Below are positions 8,244 through 14,929 of a DNA stretch of 34,863 nucleotides, piece after piece. Positions within the stretch are counted from its first letter, which is position 1; each line of letters begins with the position of its first letter. The DNA lies in contig NZ_QEYE01000030.1 in the NCBI RefSeq assembly GCF_003122205.1, forward strand, positions 1 to 34,863. Reading direction: 5' to 3'. The position numbers and the translations under genes were made by a program. The notes beneath the pieces were generated by a model that did no database searches, was not told the origin of the DNA, and saw only the letters and a program-made list of their open reading frames with translations. The stretch comes from Maritimibacter sp. 55A14. Lineage in GTDB: Bacteria; Pseudomonadota; Alphaproteobacteria; Rhodobacterales; Rhodobacteraceae.

Positions 8244-8522
8244 TCAGGTCCAGTCGGGCACCGCGCCGCCCGGAAGCGCCTGCCGGGCGCGAATCGGCGC
8301 CTCGTAGGGCAGGCCGCGACTGTCGCAGAATCCGGTCACGTGCGCGTCGGAGACGAGCAGGAAATCGAGCACCGCGCCCAGGAAATCCGGATCCCCGGCG
8401 CGGGCGCGCAGATCCGCGACCTCCAGCCCGGCGGAGCCCAGGAAAACCTCCATCAGCCCGTCCTCTCCGGCGATCCAGGCCAGCGCCTCCACGGCGAGGG
8501 TTTCGGCTTCGTCCGGGCGCAT
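8244..8522 (-). CDS. DUF3572 domain protein
   Basis: A 92-aa acidic protein (MRPDEAETLAVEALAWIAGE start; FCDSRGLPYEAPIRARQALPGGAVPDW end) that matches the small alphaproteobacterial DUF3572 family of unknown function. No signal peptide or membrane segment is visible. An AGG-containing site sits just upstream of the ATG. It is transcribed divergently from the pleD-like gene across 97 bp. The same neighbourhood is common in Rhodobacterales, which suggests shared regulation but not a known partnership. Confidence 0.85.
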   Translation of the reverse strand: MRPDEAETLAVEALAWIAGEDGLMEVFLGSAGLEVADLRARAGDPDFLGAVLDFLLVSDAHVTGFCDSRGLPYEAPIRARQALPGGAVPDWT

Positions 8523-8619
8523 TTCTGCCTGTCCCTTTCGTGGTTACCAGCACGGAAAGGTTTTCTTAACACTCTCTCCCAAGACTTGCATCAGGCTTTG
8601 CGCCAGTGGGGAGATCATC

Positions 8620-10020
8620 ATGTCCGGCCGTATCCTGATCGTCGATGACGTGGCGACCAACCGGATCGTGTTGAAGGCCAAGCTTGCGGGCGCCTTCTAT
8701 GACGTCCTTCTGGCCGAGGACGGCGCCCGCGCCCTTGCGCTCGCGCGGCGCGAGGCGCCGGACCTGATCCTGCTCGACGCAACGATGCCGGGGTCCGACG
8801 GCTTCGCCACCTGCGAGCGGCTCCGGGCCGACCGCGCGACCCGCCACATTCCGGTGATCCTGCTCACCGGCAGGGACGACCGGGGCGCGCGTCTGCGCGC
8901 GCTGCAAGCCGGCGCCGACGACGTTTTGTCGCGCCCGGTCAGCGACCGGCTCCTTCTGGCACGGCTACGCAGCCTCCTGCGTGATAAATCCGCGGCGGAC
9001 GAGTTGTGCGCGCGCGCGCAGACCTGCCGCGCACTGGGGCTCGAAGACGCCAGCGCCGCGCCGCCGCGCATAGCCAATGTGCTGGTCGTCTGCAACGATC
9101 CCGGTTGCGCCCGCAGCCGCGCCAACGCGCTCGGCCTACGCCTCGACGCCCGTGTTGCCGCGGCGGAAGCGCGCGACGTTCTGGCCGCCGGAGCGGGAGG
9201 AACGGAACCCGACCTGCTGCTGATCTGCATGGACGGCGCGCCGCTGGGACCGTTGCGCGACCTGCTGTCGGAGTTGCGCGCCCGTGGCACCACGCGTGAC
9301 AGCGCCCTCGTAGTGATGCTCGCGCAGGATGATCCGGGCGCCGGGGCGGCGGCGCTCGATCTCGGCGCGAATGACTTCGTGCTGCGCTCTGCCGCGCCGG
9401 AAGAGCTTGCCCTGCGCCTGCGCAACCAGTTGCGCCGCAAGCATTACGTCGACCGGCTGCGCGCTTCGGTGCGGGACGGGCTTCGGCTGGCGGCCACCGA
9501 CCCGCTGACGGGCCTATCCACAAGGCGGTACGCGCTCAGCCGGCTCGACCGCATGACCTCGCAGGCCGCCGAATATGGCCGGCGCTTCGCGGTGCTGCTG
9601 CTCGACATCGACCGTTTCAAGCGGATCAACGACCGGTTCGGCCACGCCGCCGGCGACGCGGTGCTGGCCGAGGTGGCGGCCCGGCTGCGGGCGACGCTGC
9701 GCCGGGACGCGCTGCTGGCCCGCTATGGGGGTGAGGAGTTTCTGGCCGCGCTACCCGACACGACACTGCCCGCCGCCCGGCTGGCGGCGGAACGCATGCG
9801 CCGCGCCATCGCCCGAAAGCCCTTCCAGATCGGCGCGGGGCTACCGCTCCTCAATGTAACGCTGAGCGTCGGCGTCGTGCTTTCCGAATCCGATCCGTGC
9901 CCGGTCGCGGCATTGATCGAGGTCGCCGACGGCGCGCTCTACGCCTCGAAGGCGGGTGGCCGCAACCAGGTGAGATGCGGGACGCTTCCGCAGCGCGCCG
10001 CCGCGGAGACCGCACGTTAA
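8620..10020 (+). CDS. pleD: PleD-like response regulator, Rec-Rec-GGDEF diguanylate cyclase
   Basis: A 466-aa protein with the PleD architecture. Receiver 1 spans about 3-120 (acid pair D9/D10, phospho-acceptor D53 in LILLDATMPG). A degenerate receiver-like domain spans about 150-270. The GGDEF domain spans about 290-455 with YGGEEF at 369-374. Two departures from canonical PleD are visible. The conserved receiver Lys is R105 (DDVLSRPVS instead of KP). The inhibitory I-site reads R361-R-D-A364 at the five-residue spacing, so the final Asp of RxxD is missing and product inhibition may be weak. GGGGAG lies six bases upstream of the ATG. In Caulobacter PleD makes c-di-GMP during the swarmer-to-stalked transition; a cell-cycle or surface role here is inferred from family. 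Confidence 0.9.
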   Translation: MSGRILIVDDVATNRIVLKAKLAGAFYDVLLAEDGARALALARREAPDLILLDATMPGSDGFATCERLRADRATRHIPVILLTGRDDRGARLRALQAGADDVLSRPVSDRLLLARLRSLLRDKSAADELCARAQTCRALGLEDASAAPPRIANVLVVCNDPGCARSRANALGLRLDARVAAAEARDVLAAGAGGTEPDLLLICMDGAPLGPLRDLLSELRARGTTRDSALVVMLAQDDPGAGAAALDLGANDFVLRSAAPEELALRLRNQLRRKHYVDRLRASVRDGLRLAATDPLTGLSTRRYALSRLDRMTSQAAEYGRRFAVLLLDIDRFKRINDRFGHAAGDAVLAEVAARLRATLRRDALLARYGGEEFLAALPDTTLPAARLAAERMRRAIARKPFQIGAGLPLLNVTLSVGVVLSESDPCPVAALIEVADGALYASKAGGRNQVRCGTLPQRAAAETAR

Positions 10021-10173
10021 ATCCACGTCCTGAATACAAGAAACCGAAGCCGTAACGATGGCCCTTGCAGCCTCGGACCCATTCGGGAGACGCGCCGAGC
10101 CGGGACGGCGCGCATACGTCAGCGCAAGGTCATGTGCTGCGGATCGAAGGGGGGCCGCGTTAGCCGCCAGGCG

Positions 10174-11673
10174 TCATTCGGGCTGCGCGCCCGCACCGCC
10201 TTCTGCGGCGCCGTCCGCTGCCGCGTCATCGGCATCCGCCGCGCGGTTCGTCGCTTCGGTCTGGCGGCCGTTTTCCCAAGTGCCTTTGTAGACATCGCCG
10301 GAGGCGTAGGTCATCACGCCCTCGCCCTGGCGCTTGCCATCGACGAAATTGCCCTCGTAGACATCGCCATTGGCATATTTCGCGACGCCGCGACCATGAA
10401 TATCCCCATCGCGCCACTGGCCGGTATATTCGAACCCGTCGGGCATGACGATCGTACCTTCGCCATGGCGCTGGCCATCCTGGAACTCGCCGGTATAGAC
10501 GGTGCCGTCGGCATAGGTCGCCACGCCTTCGCCCTCGCGCTCCCCCTCGACCCACTGGCCGACATACTTGTACCCGTCGCCATAGGTCATGGTGCCGTGG
10601 CCGTGGTTCTTGGCATCCTTGAACTCGCCCTCGTAGACCAGCCCGTTGGCGTATTCGGCACGACCCTTGCCTTCGATCACACCCTCGACCCAGCCGCCCT
10701 GATAGCTGGACCCGTCGGCATAGATGATCCGGCCTTGTCCATCCGCCAGGTCGTTGACGAAGCTGCCGGTGTAGACAGCCCCGTCGGGATAGGTCACGCG
10801 GCCCTCGCCCTCGATCCGGCCAGCGACCCAGTCGCCCTCGTAGACATAGCCGTCGGTCCCGGTGAAGGTGCCCTGCCCCTCGCGCTTGTCGGCCCGGAAG
10901 GAGCCCTGGTAGACATCGCCATTGGCATAGGTGACGGTGCCGGTGCCGTGGCGCAGCCCGTCCACGAAAGTGCCCTCGTAGACATCGCCATTGGGCTGGG
11001 TAAGCTTGCCCAGGCCGTTGATCTGGCCGTTCTTCCAGGCGCCGACATATTCCAGCCCGTCGGGCATGGTCAGCCGACCCTGGCCTTCGCGGACGCCGCG
11101 GGCAATCTCACCCTCGTAGACCGCGCCGTCGGGATAGGTGATCGTGCCGCGCCCGTCCTTGACACCGCTCACCCAGGTGCCCTCGTAGCGGTAGCCGTTG
11201 GGGCTTTCCATCACGCCGGTGCCATGATGGAGCGCGTCGCGCAACTCCCCTTCGTAACGCACACCGTTGGCATAGATGGCCACGCCGCGGCCGGTGATCT
11301 TGCCATCCTTCCAGTCGCCTTCATAGGTGCCGCCATCGGCGAAAGTGATCTTGCCGAACCCGTCCGGCTTGCCCTTGGCGAAACTGCCCTCGTAGACCGC
11401 ACCGTTGGGGAAGCGGGCCACGCCCTGCCCCTTGATCTCGCCATCCACCCATTCGCCGGAATACTCGTAGCCGTTGGGCAGCCGGTAGGTGCCAAGCCCG
11501 TGCTGCTTGCCATCCTTGAACGTGCCTTCGTAGACGCCACCGTCGTCATACTGCTTGGTGACGATCTCCTCATCCTGCTGGGCGGCCGCGCCCCCCGCGA
11601 TCAGCAACAGCCCCGCAGCGGCGGCAATGCACCGCGCGACCCGCCCCGACATAGTTCCGAAGTCCTGCACCAC
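10174..11673 (-). CDS. Secreted MORN-repeat protein with 18 exact repeats
   Basis: A 499-aa protein: a signal peptide (hydrophobic core GLLLIAGGAAA, cleavage likely after AAA-Q), then MORN repeats from residue 48 to 461, a partial 19th repeat, and an Ala/Asp/Gly-rich tail. Each of the 18 repeats is exactly 23 residues of the form Y-x-G-x-(F/W)-x5-G-x-G-x5-(N/D)-G-x-x. MORN arrays form extended beta-hairpin solenoids used as scaffolds or for protein and lipid binding; the export signal places this one outside the cytoplasm. The GTG start has AGGGG five bases upstream. An ATG seven codons later (11652) is an alternative and keeps the signal peptide. It is divergent from nadE across 163 bp. The specific function is unknown. 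Confidence 0.88.
   Translation of the reverse strand: MVQDFGTMSGRVARCIAAAAGLLLIAGGAAAQQDEEIVTKQYDDGGVYEGTFKDGKQHGLGTYRLPNGYEYSGEWVDGEIKGQGVARFPNGAVYEGSFAKGKPDGFGKITFADGGTYEGDWKDGKITGRGVAIYANGVRYEGELRDALHHGTGVMESPNGYRYEGTWVSGVKDGRGTITYPDGAVYEGEIARGVREGQGRLTMPDGLEYVGAWKNGQINGLGKLTQPNGDVYEGTFVDGLRHGTGTVTYANGDVYQGSFRADKREGQGTFTGTDGYVYEGDWVAGRIEGEGRVTYPDGAVYTGSFVNDLADGQGRIIYADGSSYQGGWVEGVIEGKGRAEYANGLVYEGEFKDAKNHGHGTMTYGDGYKYVGQWVEGEREGEGVATYADGTVYTGEFQDGQRHGEGTIVMPDGFEYTGQWRDGDIHGRGVAKYANGDVYEGNFVDGKRQGEGVMTYASGDVYKGTWENGRQTEATNRAADADDAAADGAAEGGAGAQPE
10291..11532 (-). repeat. Tandem array of 18 x 69-bp MORN units
   Basis: The coding array has an invariant 69-bp period. The aromatic position of each repeat alternates F/L/I and W, giving a 138-bp higher-order unit. 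The alternation slips once: repeats 9 and 10 (junction at about 10911/10912) are both of the F type. No unit is inserted or lost in length at that point. Confidence 0.85.
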
Positions 11674-11836
11674 TCAGCCCCTTGCTACGCTTGCACGCAC
11701 GTTATCTTGAAATGCCTTGGCTCGAAATCTAGTTGACCGCCGCCGCCGAGACAACGCTTTTCACGCTCCGGGCCTTCCACATCGCGCCCGGTCTGATAAA
11801 CATCGCGCACGGACCGGCCGCGCCGAGAGGGAGATC

Positions 11837-13495
11837 ATGGCACCGCATTTCCGCCTGACACTGGCGCAGCTCAACCCGACGCTCGGGGCGTTTTCCGACA
11901 ATGCCGGCAAGGCCCGCGACGCCTGGGGCGAGGGCCGCACGGCGGGCGCGGACATGGTCGCGCTGCCCGAGATGTTCCTGACCGGCTACCAGACGCAGGA
12001 CCTGGTACAGCGCCCCGCCTTCACAGCGCAGGCGATGGCGGAACTCGAACGCCTGGCCGCCGATTGTGCCGATGGGCCGGCGCTGGGGATCGGGGCACCG
12101 CTCCGCAAAGGCGACGCGATCTACAACGCCTATTTCATCCTTCAGGGCGGCGCCGTCACCGCGCGCATCGTGAAGCACCATCTGCCCAACGAGGACGTGT
12201 TCGACGAAAAGCGCGTCTACACGTCCGGGCCGATCAACGGGCCCTATCGCGTCGGTCCGCTACGTGTCGGCTCGCCGATCTGCGAGGACGCCTGGTTCGA
12301 GGACGTGGCCGAGGCGCTGGAGGAGACCGGCGCGGAACTTCTGATGGTGCCCAACGGCTCCCCCTACCGGCGCGACAAGCACGACCTGCGGACCTCGCTG
12401 ATGGTCGCGCGGGTGGTGGAGACGGGGCTGCCGCTGGTCTATCTCAACCTCGTCGGCGGGCAGGACGACCAGATGTTCGACGGGGCCTCCTTCGTGCTCA
12501 ATCCCGGCGGCGCGCTGGCGTTGCAGATGCCGGCGCATGAAGAAGCGCTGGCGCATGTCGATTTCGACCTGACCGAAGCGGGCTGGCGCGCGCGTCCCGG
12601 CACGCTTGCGCCGATGGCCGATGCCTGGGAACAGGACTACCGCGTGATGGTCAACACGCTGGCCGACTACATGGCGAAGTCCGGCTTCTCGAAGGTTCTG
12701 CTGGGCCTCTCGGGCGGCATCGACAGCGCGCTGGTGGCCGCCATCGCCGCCGATGCGCTGGGCCCGGAAAACGTGCGCTGCGTGATGCTGCCCTCCGAGT
12801 ACACCTCGGCCGCCTCTCTTGAAGACGCGGCGGGCGTGGCGCGGGCGCTGGGTTGCAAACTTCAGGAATTGCCGATCTCCGGCCCCCGTGCCGCCGTGAC
12901 CGAGGTGCTGGCGCCCTTTTTCGAGGGGCTGGCGCCCGACCTGACCGAGGAAAATATCCAGTCGCGGCTGCGCGGACTGCTGCTGATGGCGCTCTCGAAC
13001 AAATTCGGGGAGATCCTGCTGACCACCGGCAACAAGTCCGAGGTCGCGGTGGGATACGCGACGATCTATGGCGACATGGCCGGCGGCTTCAACCCGATCA
13101 AGGATCTCTACAAGACGCGCGTCTTCGAAACCTGCCGCTGGCGCAACGCCAATCACCGCGACTGGATGAAGGGTCCGCCCGGCATTGTGATCCCGGCGCG
13201 GGTGATCGACAAGCCGCCCTCGGCGGAACTGCGCGCCGACCAGCGCGACGAGGACAGCCTGCCGCCCTATGACCAGCTCGACCGGATGCTGGAAATGCTG
13301 ATCGACCAGGACCGGTCCGTGGCGGAGGTGGTGGCCGAAGGCTTCGACCGTGCCACCGTGAAACGGGTCGAGCAGTTGATCTTCCAGTCCGAATACAAGC
13401 GCTTCCAGGCCGCGCCGGGCACCCGCCTGACCCACCGCGCCTTCTGGCTCGACCGGCGTTACCCGATCGTCAACCGGTGGCGCGACAGCAGCTGA
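11837..13495 (+). CDS. nadE: Glutamine-dependent NAD+ synthetase
   Basis: A 552-aa two-domain enzyme that makes NAD+ from nicotinate adenine dinucleotide, ATP and glutamine in the cytoplasm. The N-terminal nitrilase-type glutaminase domain (about 1-255) carries the E-K-C triad: E45 in ALPEMFLTGY, K113 in IVKHHLPNED and C149 in SPICEDAWF. The C-terminal synthetase domain has the PP-loop SGGIDSAL at 292-299 and the TTGNKSEVAVGYATIYGDMAGG block. The chosen ATG (MAPHFRLTLAQ) has a GAGAGGGAG site; a longer upstream frame is Arg-rich and rejected. NadD, the preceding enzyme of the same pathway, is encoded 17 kb away in this window. Confidence 0.95.
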   Translation: MAPHFRLTLAQLNPTLGAFSDNAGKARDAWGEGRTAGADMVALPEMFLTGYQTQDLVQRPAFTAQAMAELERLAADCADGPALGIGAPLRKGDAIYNAYFILQGGAVTARIVKHHLPNEDVFDEKRVYTSGPINGPYRVGPLRVGSPICEDAWFEDVAEALEETGAELLMVPNGSPYRRDKHDLRTSLMVARVVETGLPLVYLNLVGGQDDQMFDGASFVLNPGGALALQMPAHEEALAHVDFDLTEAGWRARPGTLAPMADAWEQDYRVMVNTLADYMAKSGFSKVLLGLSGGIDSALVAAIAADALGPENVRCVMLPSEYTSAASLEDAAGVARALGCKLQELPISGPRAAVTEVLAPFFEGLAPDLTEENIQSRLRGLLLMALSNKFGEILLTTGNKSEVAVGYATIYGDMAGGFNPIKDLYKTRVFETCRWRNANHRDWMKGPPGIVIPARVIDKPPSAELRADQRDEDSLPPYDQLDRMLEMLIDQDRSVAEVVAEGFDRATVKRVEQLIFQSEYKRFQAAPGTRLTHRAFWLDRRYPIVNRWRDSS

Positions 13496-13541
13496 CGCCA
13501 CGCCGTGCGCCCGCGCAAGTGATGCGTGTGTGTGAGCGACC

Positions 13542-13618
13542 TGGCGACCCCTCCAGGACTCGAACCCGGAACCTGCGGATTAGAAGTCCGCTGCTCTATC
13601 CAGTTGAGCTAAGGGGCC
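13542..13618 (-). tRNA. tRNA-Arg (anticodon TCT)
   Basis: The minus strand folds into a complete cloverleaf. The acceptor stem is GGCCCCT paired with AGGGGTC, with one G-U pair. The D arm is GCTC...GAGC. The anticodon stem is GCGGA/TCCGC with loop CTTCTAA, so the anticodon is TCT (Arg, AGA). The T arm is CCGGG-TTCGAGT-CCTGG. The discriminator is G and the CCA end is encoded. It lies between nadE and the GNAT gene. Confidence 0.97.
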
Positions 13619-13654
13619 GCATGGGCGTCGTTCTGCGGGCTTTGGGGCGCGGGA

Positions 13655-14122
13655 TCAAGTCAAACCTTGTTCGAGGTCGAGCGACATGAAGCAGCTATGC
13701 GGGTCGGGCCGATAGGCGGCGAAGGGCGCGCAGGATCGGAAGCCATGATTTGCATAGAAGCGGCGGGACGCGGCAAAAGCATCGTGTGTGCCTGTCTCAA
13801 GGCTCAGCCGCGTCATGCCCTGCGCGCGCGCCTCGCCGATCAGGTGGCGCAGCATCGCGGCCCCGAAGCCCCGCCCGCGGGCGGCTTCCGCGGTATGCAT
13901 GGATTTCAGCTCGCCGTGGCGGGCATCGAGACGCCTGAGCGCACCCATCGCCTGAACCGCGCCCCCCGCGTGCAGGAGGTAGAATCGGATGCCCGGCGCC
14001 GCCAGCGCGCCGCCATCCATCGCGTGAATGCTTCCAGGGGGAGAAACCGCGCGCATCAGCGCCAGATGCGCCGCGATCAGCGCCGCGGCGTCCAGCAACG
14101 CGGGGTCGCCTTGCGCGATCAC
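13655..14122 (-). CDS. GNAT family N-acetyltransferase
   Basis: A 155-aa acetyltransferase. The core shows a beta-strand with ELKSMHTAEAARGRGFGAAM, where the acetyl-CoA loop R/Q-x-x-G-x-G/A reads RGRGFG, followed by LRHLIGEARAQGMTRLSLET and the C-terminal ASRRFYANHGFRSCAPFAAY motif. The substrate is unknown. The proposed start is GTG at 14122, 19 bp after the stop of the complex I subunit gene on the same strand. It lacks a strong ribosome site and lies in a 16-bp palindrome, so translation may depend on coupling to the upstream gene. An alternative ATG at 14188 would overlap that gene and adds non-conserved residues. Confidence 0.85.
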   Translation of the reverse strand: MIAQGDPALLDAAALIAAHLALMRAVSPPGSIHAMDGGALAAPGIRFYLLHAGGAVQAMGALRRLDARHGELKSMHTAEAARGRGFGAAMLRHLIGEARAQGMTRLSLETGTHDAFAASRRFYANHGFRSCAPFAAYRPDPHSCFMSLDLEQGLT

Positions 14123-14130
14123 GTGATCGC
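14115..14130. promoter_or_regulatory. 16-bp perfect palindrome over the GNAT start codon
   Basis: GCGATCAC/GTGATCGC is a perfect 16-bp palindrome, and its right half contains the proposed GTG start of the GNAT gene on the minus strand. It could bind a dimeric regulator. It contains CACGTG and two GATC sites, so chance in GC-rich DNA cannot be excluded. Confidence 0.3.
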
Positions 14131-14141
14131 CGGGACCGCCG

Positions 14142-14453
14142 TCAATGGGTCCAGACGGTGCGCCGGTTGGTGGCAAAATTCTCACCATAGCCACGCGGGC
14201 GGATGTTCGGCTTGCGCGGCTTGGGCTCCTGCACCACGGCGTCGATGCCGTGATCGCGGGCATAGGCCACGGCGGCCTCGCGGCTGTCGAAGCGCAGGCG
14301 GACCTGGCTTTGCATGTCGCCGGAACTGGTCCAGCCCATCAGCGGATCGACCTCCCGCTGCGAGGCGGGCGCGAATTCCAGCACCCAGTGCCTAGTCTTG
14401 GCGGTGCCCGACTGCATCGCGTTGCGGGCCGGTTTGTAGATACGCGCGCGCAT
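14142..14453 (-). CDS. ETC complex I subunit (NDUFS4-like) protein
   Basis: A 103-aa protein matching the ETC complex I subunit conserved region family, the bacterial relatives of mitochondrial NDUFS4 (18 kDa subunit). Visible family blocks are [25 protein letters not shown], here [16 protein letters not shown] at the start, then [31 protein letters not shown] and the C-terminal [18 protein letters not shown]. It should be an accessory, assembly-stabilising subunit of NADH:quinone oxidoreductase at the matrix/cytoplasmic arm. GGAG lies seven bases upstream of the ATG. The core nuo genes are not in this window, which is usual for this gene. Confidence 0.93.
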   Translation of the reverse strand: MRARIYKPARNAMQSGTAKTRHWVLEFAPASQREVDPLMGWTSSGDMQSQVRLRFDSREAAVAYARDHGIDAVVQEPKPRKPNIRPRGYGENFATNRRTVWTH

Positions 14454-14584
14454 GTCCGATCTCCGTGATAGGCTCGGACCGTTATCCCCAAAGCCGTGGC
14501 CCTGCGCAAGGGGAAGCTTGGTCGCGGAAAGCCGTCGCGGTGTCATGTGGCGGAGATGCAAGGTGCGGATGCCGACCGAGGCTT

Positions 14585-14605
14585 GGGAGCGAGGGGTGGG
14601 GTGGG
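14585..14605 (+). promoter_or_regulatory. Putative G-quadruplex motif
   Basis: The plus strand has four G-tracts, GGG, GGGG, GGGG and GGG, with loops of 5, 1 and 1 bases. This meets the canonical G3+N1-7 rule. Short single-base loops favour a stable parallel quadruplex. It lies 132 bp upstream of the complex I subunit start, on the template strand for that gene. The high GC of the genome makes chance occurrence possible. Confidence 0.45.
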
Positions 14606-14640
14606 TAGTGCCGCCCCGACCGGCATCCGACTGTGCTGCT

Positions 14641-14674
14641 TGCCCCTGAACCCTACGCGAGGTTTCACGGGGCA
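14641..14674. other. Imperfect hairpin in the uvrB upstream region
   Basis: TGCCCC pairs with GGGGCA. After one bulged base, TGAA pairs with TTCA, and two further C-G pairs are possible around a small loop. There is no T-tract on either side, so it is not a typical terminator. It could be part of an untranslated leader, a small RNA or a chance structure. Confidence 0.25.
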
Positions 14675-14731
14675 TGCAAGGAGAATTATCGCTAAAGTTG
14701 CGCGGATTTCCGCCTAAAATCAGCAAATGCC

Positions 14732-14747
14732 TTAACTCATGCTTAAC
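14732..14747 (+). promoter_or_regulatory. Perfect CtrA-type box upstream of uvrB
   Basis: TTAA-N7-TTAAC, the full alphaproteobacterial CtrA binding consensus, ends 183 bp before the uvrB start and lies about 280 bp from the divergent complex I subunit gene. In a genome of this GC content TTAA is rare, so a spaced pair is notable. A second site with the same pattern occurs at 26242 in this window. Confidence 0.55.
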
Positions 14748-14929
14748 ATTTGGCAACCTGAGCGTGTTTTTCGCCCTTGCAGGTCGATCCGCTGAAGGCG
14801 AATGAGGCCCCGACCGCGTGCTGCGGCAGCGCAGCATCGGGCCGGATATTTTGCCGCGGCGGGCCGACCACGCCCCCTTGAACCGGAACAAAAAGTGACC
14901 ATCCTTGAGCGGCAACCAGGGAATCGCCC

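Larger units (their letters stand above)
14454..14929. other. 476-bp divergent intergenic region before uvrB
   Basis: No gene is convincing here. The stretch contains a G-quadruplex motif (14585-14605), an imperfect hairpin (14641-14674), a small GCGGA-TT-TCCGC palindrome and a perfect CtrA box (14732-14747). It must also carry the promoters for the complex I subunit gene and uvrB. I looked for a LexA box of the alphaproteobacterial GTTC-N7-GTTC / GAAC-N7-GAAC type. Only GAAC-N2-GAAC is present (near 14880), so SOS control of uvrB is not supported by sequence. Confidence 0.6.

Noticed and set aside
10132-11736. 534-codon plus-strand frame opposite the MORN gene, itself repetitive
   Set aside because: Its periodicity is the complement of the MORN repeats; the MORN frame has a signal peptide and a known fold.
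14674-14805. 43-codon plus-strand frame beginning MQGELSLKL upstream of uvrB
   Set aside because: No ribosome site, crosses the CtrA box, and no family resemblance.
14878-14892. Two GAAC words upstream of uvrB as a LexA box
   Set aside because: The spacing is two bases instead of the seven required by the alphaproteobacterial LexA motif.
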